Origin: Geodermatophilus sabuli | GTDB taxonomy: Bacteria; Actinomycetota; Actinomycetes; Mycobacteriales; Geodermatophilaceae | Direction of reading: 5' to 3' | Assembly: GCF_010686765.1 (NCBI RefSeq) | Contig: NZ_JAAGWF010000008.1 | Coordinates: forward strand, 124,001 to 188,000 | Length of the DNA: 64,000 nucleotides | Made by a program: the position numbers and the translations under genes | The notes under the pieces: generated by a model | What the model was told of the DNA's origin: nothing | Databases searched by the model: none | The model's input: only the letters and a program-made list of their open reading frames with translations | In this document: piece by piece, positions 50,574-58,779 of the stretch | Layout: every line of letters starts with the position of its first letter | How positions within the stretch are numbered: the first letter of the stretch is position 1

Positions 50574-51434
50574 CTGAACGCAGACCAGCAGACCGACGGG
50601 CTGCTGGGCCCGGCCGCGATCCGCGACCTGGCCCAGCAGCTCGATCTGCGTCCGACGAAGTCCCTCGGGCAGAACTTCCTGCACGACGCGAACACCATCC
50701 GGCGGATCGTGCGGACCGCCGGGACCACCCCGGACGACGTCGTCCTCGAGGTCGGGCCCGGTCTCGGGTCGCTGACCCTGGGGCTCCTCCCGGCGGCCGC
50801 GCACGTGACCGCCGTCGAGATCGACCCGCGCCTGGCCGCGCTCCTGCCGCGCACGGTGGAGGAGCGGGCTCCGGCGCTGGCCGGCCGGCTGACCGTGGTC
50901 GAGGCCGACGCCCTGCGCCTCACCGAGCTGCCGGGGCCGCCGCCGACGGCCCTGGTCGCCAACCTGCCGTACAACGTCGCCGTGCCCGTCCTGCTGCACC
51001 TGCTGGAGCTGGTCCCGACGCTGCGCCGGGCCCTCGTGCTCGTCCAGGCCGAGGTCGCCGAGCGGCTGGCCGCCGGGCCCGGGACCGCGGCCTACGGCAT
51101 CCCGTCGGTGAAGGCCGCCTGGTACGGCGAGGTGCGCCGCGCGGGCAGCGTCGGGCGCCGCGTCTTCTGGCCGGAGCCCAACGTCGACTCCGGGCTCGTC
51201 TCGCTGGTCCGCCGGCCACCACCGCCCGGTGACCGCGCCGCCACCTTCGCCGTCGTCGACGCCGCCTTCGCCACGCGCCGCAAGGGGCTGCGGGCCGCGC
51301 TGGCCCGCTGGGCCGGCAGCACCGCGGACGCCGAGGCCCGGCTGCGCGCCGCCGGCATCGACCCGGCCACCCGCGGCGAGCAGCTGTCGGTCACCGACTT
51401 CGCCCGCCTGGCCGCCACCGGGGACGGGGGATGA
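50574..51434 (+). CDS. rsmA: 16S rRNA (adenine-1518/1519-N6)-dimethyltransferase, start codon unusual
   Basis: Dimethylates A1518 and A1519 in the small-subunit 3' hairpin. About 286 residues: [41 protein letters not shown] (the diagnostic SLGQNFL), [16 protein letters not shown] (SAM motif), [36 protein letters not shown] (NLPYN catalytic motif), [24 protein letters not shown]. The frame continues straight from the rpfB TGA (50559-50561), and the first ATG/GTG/TTG is GTG 50709, after SLGQNF. I place the start at CTG 50574 (GAG 6 nt before it); CTG 50601 is also possible. Confidence 0.85.
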   Translation: MNADQQTDGLLGPAAIRDLAQQLDLRPTKSLGQNFLHDANTIRRIVRTAGTTPDDVVLEVGPGLGSLTLGLLPAAAHVTAVEIDPRLAALLPRTVEERAPALAGRLTVVEADALRLTELPGPPPTALVANLPYNVAVPVLLHLLELVPTLRRALVLVQAEVAERLAAGPGTAAYGIPSVKAAWYGEVRRAGSVGRRVFWPEPNVDSGLVSLVRRPPPPGDRAATFAVVDAAFATRRKGLRAALARWAGSTADAEARLRAAGIDPATRGEQLSVTDFARLAATGDGG

Positions 51435-52396
51435 GCTGGTCGTCCCCCGGCGGGCCGGGCCGCCTGGCCGGGGACGGCGCCGTGGTCGCCCGCGCGCCGG
51501 CCAAGGTGAACGTGCACCTGGCCGTCGGCCCGTTGCGCGCCGACGGCTTCCACGAGCTGCGCACCGTCTACCTCGCCGTCTCGCTGTTCGACACGGTGAC
51601 CGTCCGGCCCGGCGACGGCCTGGCCCTCACCCTGACCGGCGAGGGGGCCGCAGGCGCCGGGGCCGACGCCGTCCCCACCGACCGGCGGAACCTGGTGTGG
51701 CGGGCGGCCGAGCTCCTCGCCGAGCGGGCCGGGGTGCCCGCCGACGCCACGATCGCCGTCGACAAGTCGATCCCCGCCGCCGCGGGGCTGGCGGGTGGCA
51801 GCGCCGACGCCGCCGCGGCGCTGGTCGCGCTGGACGCGCTGTGGGGCACTCACGCCACCCGCGGTGAGCTGGCCGCGCTGGCCGCGCAGCTCGGCAGCGA
51901 CGTCCCGTTCAGCCTGCAGGGCGGGGTCGCCCTCGGCTCCGGCCGGGGGGAGCAGCTCTCCCCGGTGCTGGCCCGGCGGCGGTGGGACTGGGTGCTCGGC
52001 ATCGCCGGGGAGGGGTTGTCGACGCCGGCCGTCTACGCCGAGCTGGACCGGCTGCGGGCCGCCGGCCGGCTGCCCGACGGCAGCGACCTGGACTCACCGG
52101 AGCCGGTCATCGCCGCCCTGCGCAGCGGGCCCGTCCCGGCGCTCGCGGCCGCGCTGGCCAACGACCTGCAGGCGCCGGCGGTGTCGCTGCGCCCCGCCCT
52201 GCGCCGGGCGCTGCGCGCCGCCACGGACGCCGGTGCGCAGGCGTCGCTGGTCAGCGGGTCGGGCCCGACCGTCGCCGCGCTCGCGGAGGACGAGGAGGAC
52301 GCCGTCCGGCTGGCGGCGGTGCTGGCGGGTGAGGGCGTCTACCGCACGGTCCGGGCCGTGTACGGACCGGTGCCGGGCGCGCGGCTCGTCGGCTGA
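51431..52396 (+). CDS. ispE: 4-diphosphocytidyl-2-C-methyl-D-erythritol kinase
   Basis: GHMP kinase of the MEP isoprenoid pathway; phosphorylates CDP-ME. 321 residues: [30 protein letters not shown] (PAKxN), then [23 protein letters not shown] (the ATP-binding [11 protein letters not shown]), [19 protein letters not shown], and [13 protein letters not shown]. Starts in ATGA overlap with rsmA. A short non-conserved head ([16 protein letters not shown]) precedes the first strand. A family hairpin (copy C) follows the stop. Confidence 0.97.
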   Translation: MSWSSPGGPGRLAGDGAVVARAPAKVNVHLAVGPLRADGFHELRTVYLAVSLFDTVTVRPGDGLALTLTGEGAAGAGADAVPTDRRNLVWRAAELLAERAGVPADATIAVDKSIPAAAGLAGGSADAAAALVALDALWGTHATRGELAALAAQLGSDVPFSLQGGVALGSGRGEQLSPVLARRRWDWVLGIAGEGLSTPAVYAELDRLRAAGRLPDGSDLDSPEPVIAALRSGPVPALAAALANDLQAPAVSLRPALRRALRAATDAGAQASLVSGSGPTVAALAEDEEDAVRLAAVLAGEGVYRTVRAVYGPVPGARLVG

Positions 52397-52400
52397 CAGA

Positions 52401-52456
52401 GGACCCTCCTGCCCCCCACAGCTCGCAAGCTCGCGGCGGGCCCCTGCAGGAGGGCC
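52401..52456. repeat. dispersed intergenic hairpin, copy C
   Basis: Arms GGACCCTCCTGC (52401-52412) and GCAGGAGGGCC (52446-52456), loop with gctcgcaagctcgcg. Lies between the convergent ispE and tetR stops; likely shared terminator. Same family as copies A, B and D. Confidence 0.65.
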
Positions 52457-52460
52457 GGGA

Positions 52461-53120
52461 TCACGGGGCGGGCGGCGCGAGCGGGGCCGCGACCAGCCCT
52501 GGTGCCGGGTCCAGCCGGGCCAGGCCGTTGTAGGCGAGGTTGACCAGGTGCGCGGCCACCTCCCGCTTGCCCGGGGTGCGCGTCTCCAGCCACCGCTGAC
52601 CGACCAGCGCCACCATGCCCACCAGGGCCTGGCTGTAGAGCTCGGCCAGCTGCGGGTCGTAGCCGCGCTCGTCGAACTGGGAGGCCAGGATGTGCTCGAC
52701 CTTGCGCGCCACCTCGCCGAGCAGCGAGGAGTACGTGCTGGAGGAGCTGGCGACGGGGGAGTCGCGGGAGAGCACCCGGAAGCCCTCAGTGTCGTCCTCG
52801 ATGTAGTCGAGCAGCACCAGCGCGGCCCGCTCGAGCAGCTCGCGGGGCCGGCCGCCGGCCGACAGCGCCGACGTGAACCGGTCGAGCAGTCGCTGCATCT
52901 CCCGGTCGACGACGACGGCGTAGAGGCCCTCCTTGCCGCCGAAGTGCTCGTAGACGACCGGCTTGCTGACGCCGGCGCGGGCGGCCAGCTCCTCGATCGA
53001 GGTGGCCTCGTAGCCGCGCTGGGCGAACAGCTCGCGGCCGATGTCGAGCAGTTGCTCGCGGCGCTGGGCGCCGGTCATCCGCACCCGGGGCCGCGCCGCA
53101 CTGCCGGTCGCGCCGTCCAT
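52461..53120 (-). CDS. TetR-family transcriptional regulator
   Basis: A 219-residue repressor: MTGAQRREQLLDIGRELFAQRGYEATSIEELAARAGVSKPVVYEHFGGKEGLYAVVVDREMQRLL is the HTH (recognition helix VSKPVVYEHF) with the typical TetR K-x-x-L-Y end. The ligand domain has SRDSPVASSSSTYSSLLGEVARKVEHILASQF. ATG 53120 with GGGAGGGG upstream. It lies 65 bp downstream of the desaturase gene on the same strand; by position it may regulate the desaturase. Effector unknown. Confidence 0.93.
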   Translation of the reverse strand: MDGATGSAARPRVRMTGAQRREQLLDIGRELFAQRGYEATSIEELAARAGVSKPVVYEHFGGKEGLYAVVVDREMQRLLDRFTSALSAGGRPRELLERAALVLLDYIEDDTEGFRVLSRDSPVASSSSTYSSLLGEVARKVEHILASQFDERGYDPQLAELYSQALVGMVALVGQRWLETRTPGKREVAAHLVNLAYNGLARLDPAPGLVAAPLAPPAP

Positions 53121-53185
53121 CCCCCGTGGTCCCCTCCCGGGCACCGCCCCGAGCGTGCGAGGGGTGGGGAGGAGGGGGTCCTTGC

Positions 53186-54175
53186 TCAGCTCGCGACCGT
53201 CGCCGGGGCGCGCCGCTTGGCGGCGAGCCGCACGCGGTCGGGCCACTTGACGCTGTGGGCCCACCCGAGCCGCTCGAACGCCCAGATCACCCGGGCGCTG
53301 ATGTCGACCTGGCCGCGCAGGACGCCGTGGCGCGCGCACGTGGGGTCGGCGTGGTGCAGGTTGTGCCAGGACTCGCCGCCGCTGAGGATCGCCAGCGGCC
53401 AGAAGTTCGTCGCGCGGTCGCGGCCGGGGGAGACGAACGGCCGGTTGCCGACGACGTGGCAGACCGAGTTGATCGACCACGTCACGTGGTGCAGCAGGGC
53501 GACGCGGACCAGCCCGGCCCAGAAGAACGCCGACCACGCGCCGGCCCAGGAGCCGGTCACCAGGCCGCCGATCAGCGCGGGCGCGGCCAGGCTCACGAAG
53601 GCCCACACCACGAAGAGCCGGCTGGTGGTGACGAGCGCGCCGTCCTTGAGCAGGTCCGGCGCGTAGCGCTCCTGGTTGGTCTTGCGTCGGTCGAACAGCC
53701 AGCCCAGATGGGCGTGGAACATGCCCTTGAGCAGCGACCGCAGGTCGGTGCCGTAGCGCCACGGGGAGTGCGGGTCGCCCGCGCGGTCGGAGAAGGCGTG
53801 GTGGCGGCGGTGGTCGGCCACCCACTGGATGACCGGCCCCTGGATGGCCATCGACCCCGCGGCCGCCAGCGCCAGCCGCAGCGGCCGGTTCGCCTTGAAC
53901 GAGCCGTGCGTGAAGTGCCGGTGGAAGCCGACCGTCACGCCGAGGAGGGCCAGGTAGTAGAAGCCCACGGCCAGCCCGACGTCGAGCCACGACATGCCCC
54001 AGCCCCACACGGCAGGGACGACGGCGATCAGGGCCAGGAACGGCACCGCGACGATCACCGACAGCGTGATGATCTCGAGCGAGCTCTTGTGCCGGCCGAT
54101 GGCGTTGGCGGGCAGTCCGGCGTGCGGGTCCGCCACAGGGGGAGCCGTGGGCCGGGTGAGAGCGGGAGCGGACAA
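53186..54175 (-). CDS. acyl-CoA delta-9-type fatty acid desaturase
   Basis: Membrane di-iron desaturase introducing a double bond in acyl chains. About 329 residues with four transmembrane-type segments. The three histidine boxes are intact: HRHFTH (85-90), HRRHH (122-126) and HNLHH (271-275). VTVGFHRHFTHGSFKANRPLRLALAAAGSMAIQG and DLRSLLKGMFHAHLGWLF are typical of actinobacterial DesA3-like enzymes. No fused cytochrome b5 or ferredoxin domain, so a separate reductase is needed. The start is TTG at 54175, supported by AGGAG 6 nt upstream. Next to a tetR. Confidence 0.93.
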   Translation of the reverse strand: MSAPALTRPTAPPVADPHAGLPANAIGRHKSSLEIITLSVIVAVPFLALIAVVPAVWGWGMSWLDVGLAVGFYYLALLGVTVGFHRHFTHGSFKANRPLRLALAAAGSMAIQGPVIQWVADHRRHHAFSDRAGDPHSPWRYGTDLRSLLKGMFHAHLGWLFDRRKTNQERYAPDLLKDGALVTTSRLFVVWAFVSLAAPALIGGLVTGSWAGAWSAFFWAGLVRVALLHHVTWSINSVCHVVGNRPFVSPGRDRATNFWPLAILSGGESWHNLHHADPTCARHGVLRGQVDISARVIWAFERLGWAHSVKWPDRVRLAAKRRAPATVAS

Positions 54176-54320
54176 ACGGGACTCCTGGGCGGTGTCGGGG
54201 CCTCGCGCGGGGTCGAGGACCCTCCGGCGCCGTGGCTACGTGCCCGTAACCTACGGCAGCGTAGGGACCCCGGCGACCTGGGCTCCGCGCCCGGTGGGTG
54301 CCCCACCCAGCCGGCGGCCC

Positions 54321-54326
54321 TAGGCT
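54321..54326 (+). promoter_or_regulatory. -10-like TAGGCT upstream of tRNA-Gln
   Basis: TAGGCT lies 55 nt before the tRNA 5' end; plausible promoter for tRNA-Gln and the glmU-prs genes behind it. Weak evidence. Confidence 0.3.
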
Positions 54327-54381
54327 CGCCCCGGGTGCCCCGCCGCGGCACCCCCGTGGCTGGCCGCAACCGCGCCACGGG

Positions 54382-54454
54382 TGGGGGATGGGGTAATCGG
54401 CAGCCCGCCGGCCTTTGGAGCCGTGCAGTCTCGGTTCGAGTCCGAGTCCCCCAG
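54382..54454 (+). tRNA. tRNA-Gln (anticodon TTG)
   Basis: A 73-nt cloverleaf: acceptor TGGGGGA pairs with TCCCCCA and is followed by discriminator G. D-arm GGGTAATCGGCAGCCC; anticodon loop CTTTGGA with TTG; T-arm CTCGGTTCGAGTCCGAG. The T1-A72 pair and CTTTGGA loop are typical of actinobacterial tRNA-Gln. No CCA encoded. It ends 31 nt before glmU. Confidence 0.93.
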
Positions 54455-54485
54455 CTCGATGAGTGCCGCCCGTCTGAGGAGATCT

Positions 54486-55979
54486 GTGACCGCGCAGGAG
54501 CCGTCCGCCACCCCGTCCCCGGCGGTCGCCGCCGTCGTCGTCCTCGCCGCCGGGCAGGGCACCCGCATGAGGTCGGCGACGCCCAAGGTGCTGCACACGC
54601 TCGGCGGGCGCAGCCTGCTGGGTCACGTCCTGGCCGCCACGGAACCGCTGGGCGCGGCCACGACCGTCGTCGTCGTCGGCTCCGGCCGGGACCAGGTCGA
54701 GGCGCACCTCGCGAGCGTCGCCCCCGGGGCGCTGGCGGTCGTGCAGGAGCAGCAGCTCGGCTCGGGGCACGCGGCGGAGGTCGCGCTCGCCGCGGTGCCC
54801 GACGTCGAGGGCGCGGTCCTCGTGGTCAACGGCGACTCCCCCCTGCTGACCAGCCGGACCCTCGAGACCCTCGTCGCCGCGCACGCCGCCGCCGGCAGCG
54901 TCTTCACCGTCCTGACCGCGGAGGTCGACGACCCGACCGGCCTGGGCCGGATCGTCCGTGACGACCGCGGTGCGCCGCAGGCGATCGTGGAGGAACGGGA
55001 CGCGACGGACGAGCAGCGCGCGATCCGCGAGGTGAACGCCGGCGTCTACGTCGCGAACGCCGCCACCCTGCGCCGGGTCCTGGCCGGCATCGGGACGTCC
55101 AACGCACAGGGCGAGCAGTACCTGACCGACGCGCTCGCGCCGCTGGTCTCCGGTGGCGCCCCCACGGCCGCCGTCCTGGCGGACGACCCGGAGGACGTGC
55201 TCGGCTGCAACGACCGCGCGGAGCTGGCGGCCCGCCGTCGGACGCTCAACGACCGGGTCCTCGGCGAGCTCATGCGCGCCGGTGTCACGGTCGTCGACCC
55301 GGCCACCACCTGGGTCGACGTCACGGTGACCGTCGCCGCCGACGCGGTGCTCGAGCCGGGGACGCAGCTCAAGGGCGCGACGACGGTCGCGTCCGGTGCC
55401 GTCGTGGGCCCCGACAGCACGCTCGTCGACACCGAGGTCGGAGAGGGGGCATCGGTCGTGCGGTCGCACGTGCTCGGCGCGAGCGTCGGCCCGGCGGCCA
55501 CGGTCGGCCCGTTCAGCTACCTGCGGCCGGGCACCAGGCTGGCCCGCGGCACCAAGGTCGGCGCCTTCGTCGAGACCAAGAACGTCCAGGTGGGTGAGGG
55601 CTCGAAGCTGCCCCACCTGTCCTACGTGGGCGACGCGACCATCGGGGAGAGCGCGAACATCGGGGCGGCCACCGTCTTCGTCAACTACGACGGCGTGGCC
55701 AAGCACCACACCACGATCGGCGACCACGTGCGGATCGGCTCCGACACCATGCTCGTGGCACCGGTCACGGTGGGAGACGGCGCCTACACCGCCGCCGGCT
55801 CGGTGATCACCACCGACGTCCCCCCGGGGGCGATGGGCGTGGCGCGGGCACGCCAGCGCAATGTGGCAGGCTGGGTGCTCCGGCGGCGTCCCGGGTCGGC
55901 CGCAGCACGGGCCGCCGAGGCCGCCGGGCATGCAGGGGCCGAGGCAGGGGCCGACACTCGGACGACGGCGTCCGAGTAG
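54486..55979 (+). CDS. glmU: bifunctional GlcNAc-1-P uridyltransferase / glucosamine-1-P acetyltransferase
   Basis: Makes UDP-GlcNAc, the first committed precursor for peptidoglycan. 497 residues. The N-terminal nucleotidyltransferase begins VAAVVVLAAGQGTRMRSATPKVLHTLGG, with EQQLGSGHA and VVNGDSPLL. The C-terminal left-handed beta-helix has hexapeptide repeats (GPFSYLRPGTRLARGTKVGAFVETKN, SYVGDATIGESANIGAATVFVNYDGVAKHHTTIGDHVRIGSDTMLVAPV). GTG 54486 with GAGGAG 4 nt upstream. The Ala/Glu-rich C-tail is typical for actinobacteria. prs follows with a 43-bp gap. Confidence 0.97.
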   Translation: MTAQEPSATPSPAVAAVVVLAAGQGTRMRSATPKVLHTLGGRSLLGHVLAATEPLGAATTVVVVGSGRDQVEAHLASVAPGALAVVQEQQLGSGHAAEVALAAVPDVEGAVLVVNGDSPLLTSRTLETLVAAHAAAGSVFTVLTAEVDDPTGLGRIVRDDRGAPQAIVEERDATDEQRAIREVNAGVYVANAATLRRVLAGIGTSNAQGEQYLTDALAPLVSGGAPTAAVLADDPEDVLGCNDRAELAARRRTLNDRVLGELMRAGVTVVDPATTWVDVTVTVAADAVLEPGTQLKGATTVASGAVVGPDSTLVDTEVGEGASVVRSHVLGASVGPAATVGPFSYLRPGTRLARGTKVGAFVETKNVQVGEGSKLPHLSYVGDATIGESANIGAATVFVNYDGVAKHHTTIGDHVRIGSDTMLVAPVTVGDGAYTAAGSVITTDVPPGAMGVARARQRNVAGWVLRRRPGSAAARAAEAAGHAGAEAGADTRTTASE

Positions 55980-56022
55980 ACCGGCGGCCGGCGAGGACCG
56001 AACACCAGGGATCAGAGGGCCG

Positions 56023-57003
56023 ATGAGCGCCATCCGGCAGACCACCAGCAAGAGCCTGATGCTCTTCTCCGGCCGGGCCTACCCGGAGCTGACCGACGAG
56101 ATCGCCGGGCACCTCGGCGTGACGCCGACGCCCACCGCGTCCTACGAGTTCGCCAACGGTGAGCTGTTCGTCCGCTTCGAGGAGTCCGTCCGCGGCTGCG
56201 ACGCCTTCGTGGTGCAGAGCCACACGGCACCGATCAACACCTGGCTCATGGAGCAGCTGATCATGGTCGACGCGCTCAAGCGCGCCTCGGCCAAGCGGAT
56301 CACCGTCGTCGCGCCGTTCTTCCCCTACGCCCGCCAGGACAAGAAGCACCGCGGCCGGGAGCCGATCTCCGCCCGGCTGGTCGCCGACATGTTCAAGACC
56401 GCCGGCGCCGACCGGCTGATGACCGTCGACCTGCACACCGCCCAGATCCAGGGGTTCTTCGACGGCCCGGTCGACCACCTGTTCGCACTCGACCTGCTGG
56501 TGAAGCACGTCTGCGCGCGCTGGGGCGAGCGCGACATCACCGTGGTCTCCCCGGACTCCGGCCGGGTCCGGGTCGCCGAGCGGTGGACCGACAAGCTCGG
56601 CGGCGTCCCGCTGGCCTTCATCCACAAGACCCGCGACCCGATGCGGCCCAACGAGGTCAAGGCCAACCGCGTCGTCGGTGAGGTCGAGGGCCGGGTCTGC
56701 ATCCTGGTCGACGACATGATCGACACCGGCGGCACGATCGTGAAGGCCGCCGAGACCCTGTTCGACGCCGGCGCCGCGGACGTCATCGTCACCGCCACCC
56801 ACGGCGTGCTGTCCGGCCCCGCCGTCGACCGGCTGAAGAACAGCAAGGTCAGCGAGGTCATCGTGACCAACACGCTGCCCATCCTGCCCGAGCGGCACTT
56901 CGACAAGCTCACCGTCCTCTCCATCGCACCCCTCCTCGGCCGGGCGATCAAGGAGGTCTTCGAGGACGGCTCGGTCACGAGCCTCTTCGACGGCGCGAGC
57001 TGA
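56023..57003 (+). CDS. prs: ribose-phosphate pyrophosphokinase (PRPP synthetase)
   Basis: Makes PRPP for purine, pyrimidine, His, Trp and NAD synthesis. 326 residues: SLMLFSGRAYPELTDEIAGHLGVTPTPTASYEFANGELFVRFEESVRGCDAFVVQS, the catalytic flexible loop ARQDKKHRGREPISARLVADMF, TVDLHTAQIQGFFDGPVDHLFA, and the PRPP-binding signature ILVDDMIDTGGTIVKAA. Class I enzyme (bacterial type). ATG 56023 with AGAGGG upstream. Order glmU-prs-rplY-pth is the conserved one. Confidence 0.97.
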   Translation: MSAIRQTTSKSLMLFSGRAYPELTDEIAGHLGVTPTPTASYEFANGELFVRFEESVRGCDAFVVQSHTAPINTWLMEQLIMVDALKRASAKRITVVAPFFPYARQDKKHRGREPISARLVADMFKTAGADRLMTVDLHTAQIQGFFDGPVDHLFALDLLVKHVCARWGERDITVVSPDSGRVRVAERWTDKLGGVPLAFIHKTRDPMRPNEVKANRVVGEVEGRVCILVDDMIDTGGTIVKAAETLFDAGAADVIVTATHGVLSGPAVDRLKNSKVSEVIVTNTLPILPERHFDKLTVLSIAPLLGRAIKEVFEDGSVTSLFDGAS

Positions 57004-57007
57004 CGAA

Positions 57008-57061
57008 GGACCCCGTCCTCCTCGCGGCCCGCGGGCTCGGGGCGAGCCTCCGGACGGGGCC
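57008..57061. repeat. dispersed intergenic hairpin, copy D
   Basis: Arms GGACCCCGTCC (57008-57018) and GGACGGGGCC (57052-57061) with an inner gcccgcgggc-type stem, 5 nt after the prs stop. Probable terminator of the glmU-prs transcript. Same family as A-C. Confidence 0.6.
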
Positions 57062-57235
57062 GTGGCGGTCGGGGAGCGCCCGTCGGGTAGCCTGAGCAGG
57101 TTGCCCGGCGAGGGAGACGGTTCGCCCGTACTCCGTGATCGACGTGCGCGCTCCTGAGTGGGTCGAGCCCTCCGAGGTGTGCCGCGCCGTGTGCCGGCTG
57201 CAGACCCTGATCCACCTCCCGAGGAGCACACCACC

Positions 57236-57940
57236 GTGGCTGACTTCCGCCTCGTCGCCGAGTCCCGCACCGAGTTCGGCAAGGGCAGCGCCCGCCGCAC
57301 CCGCCGGGCCGGCCGCATCCCCGCCGTCCTCTACGGGCACGGCCAGGACGTCGTCCACCTGTCGCTGCCGGCCCGCGAGTTCGCCGCGGCGCTGCGCAAC
57401 GGCGGCGGCAACGTGCTGCTGACCGTCGTCCTCGACGGCACCGAGCAGCTCGCCCTGACCAAGGCCGTGCAGCGCGACCCGCTGACCCGTACCCACGAGC
57501 ACGTCGACCTGCTGCTGGTGCGCCGCGGCGAGAAGACCACCGTCGACGTGCCGATCGTCATCGTGGGCGAGCCCGGGGTGGACGCCATCCCGAACCACCA
57601 GCTCAACACCGTCGCCATCGAGGCCGACGCCACCAACCTGCCCGACACCATCGAGGTCGACGTGACCGGCCGGACCGCCGGTCAGGGCATCACCGCCGGC
57701 GACCTGGTGCTGCCGCGCGGCGCCACGCTGGTCACCGACCCCGAGGCGCTGGTCATCGGCTTCCTGGGTGCGCCCACCGCCGAGGCCCTCGAGGCCGAGC
57801 TCGCCGAGGCCGAGGCCGAGGCCGGCATCGAGCGCGAGGAGTCCGACGCCGCCCAGGAGGGCACCGGCGAGGGCGACATCGTGGGCGAGCCGCAGGACCA
57901 GGGCAGCGGCGAGTCGATGGAGTCGGCCGAGAAGGGCTGA
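57236..57940 (+). CDS. rplY: 50S ribosomal protein L25 / Ctc family
   Basis: 5S rRNA-binding ribosomal protein of the CTC type. 234 residues: N-terminal L25 domain [55 protein letters not shown]-terminal TL5 beta domain [45 protein letters not shown]; then a long acidic tail ([24 protein letters not shown]). GTG 57236 has GAGGAG 9 nt upstream. A TAGCCT -10-like element lies at 57089-57094, giving a leader of about 135 nt; no RNA motif was recognised in it. Confidence 0.96.
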   Translation: MADFRLVAESRTEFGKGSARRTRRAGRIPAVLYGHGQDVVHLSLPAREFAAALRNGGGNVLLTVVLDGTEQLALTKAVQRDPLTRTHEHVDLLLVRRGEKTTVDVPIVIVGEPGVDAIPNHQLNTVAIEADATNLPDTIEVDVTGRTAGQGITAGDLVLPRGATLVTDPEALVIGFLGAPTAEALEAELAEAEAEAGIEREESDAAQEGTGEGDIVGEPQDQGSGESMESAEKG

Positions 57941-57999
57941 TCCCGCTGACCGAGAGCACGACCCGCAGGGGCGCCGGCGATGCCGGCGCCCCTGCGGCC

Positions 58000-58587
58000 G
58001 TGTCCGAGGGGCCCTTCCTCGTGGTCGGGCTGGGCAACCCCGGCCCCTCGTACGCCGGGAACCGGCACAACGTCGGCGCGATGGTCCTCGACGAGCTCGC
58101 CGCCCGGGCCGGCATCCGGCTCTCGCCCGGGAAGGGCAAGCGGGCCCGCACGCTCATCGGTGAGGGCCGGCTGGCCGGACGCCGGGTCGTGCTGGCCCGC
58201 CCCACCAGCTACATGAACGAGTCCGGCGGCCCTGTGCGCGGACTGCTCGACTACCACTCCATCCCGGTCACCGACCTCGTCGTGCTGCACGACGAGCTCG
58301 ACATCCCCTTCTCCGCCGTGCGGCTCAAGCGCGGCGGTGGGGAGGGCGGGCACAACGGCCTGAGGTCCATCTCGCGCTCCACCGGGACGCGCGACTACCT
58401 CCGCGTGCGGGTCGGCATCGGCCGGCCGCCCGGGCGGCAGGACCCCGCCGACTTCGTCCTCAAGGACTTCTCGGCCACCGAGCGCAAGGAACTCGACCTG
58501 CTCGTCGCCGAGGCGGCCGACGCCCTCGAGGAGCTGCTGAGCGCGGGCCTCGAGGCGGCGCAGAACGTCGTCCACCCGCGCAGCTGA
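58000..58587 (+). CDS. pth: peptidyl-tRNA hydrolase
   Basis: Recycles peptidyl-tRNAs that drop off ribosomes. 195 residues: [29 protein letters not shown] (the GLGNPG and catalytic NRHNVG), [42 protein letters not shown] (HDELD catalytic loop and GGHNG), [26 protein letters not shown] 58000 has no clear ribosome-binding site; the region between rplY and this start is in-frame, so a longer N-terminus or coupling is possible. Conserved rplY-pth pair. Confidence 0.96.
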   Translation: MSEGPFLVVGLGNPGPSYAGNRHNVGAMVLDELAARAGIRLSPGKGKRARTLIGEGRLAGRRVVLARPTSYMNESGGPVRGLLDYHSIPVTDLVVLHDELDIPFSAVRLKRGGGEGGHNGLRSISRSTGTRDYLRVRVGIGRPPGRQDPADFVLKDFSATERKELDLLVAEAADALEELLSAGLEAAQNVVHPRS

Positions 58588-58669
58588 CCGGTCGCACGCC
58601 CCCGCCGAGACTCCCGTTCGGGTGAACGATCACTCTCCGCATTGACCTCGATGTGACGCTGGGTGATGG

Positions 58670-58703
58670 TTCTCCCGACGTCGGGCGCCTGCGCTCGGGA
58701 GAA
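58670..58703. terminator. inverted repeat upstream of exopolysaccharide cluster
   Basis: Perfect 9-bp arms TTCTCCCGA (58670-58678) and TCGGGAGAA (58695-58703), 16-nt spacer, 83 nt after pth and 77 nt before the sugar transferase. May be the pth terminator or an operator for the polysaccharide operon. Confidence 0.4.
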
Positions 58704-58779
58704 TGGCTGGTCATCGAGCTGTTCGTCCCCCGCTGGTGTGGGCCCCGCTACAGGTTGTCACGCGTGTCCGGGGGGAACC

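Noticed and set aside
54381-54485. glmU starting inside the tRNA-Gln gene
   Set aside because: The frame is open there, but GTG 54486 has a proper Shine-Dalgarno and the tRNA occupies the upstream part.
52461-56051. 1196-codon minus-strand open frame
   Set aside because: Antisense to ispE end, tetR region, desaturase and glmU; it only contains the true tetR at its 3' end. Long open frames in other phases are expected at this GC content.
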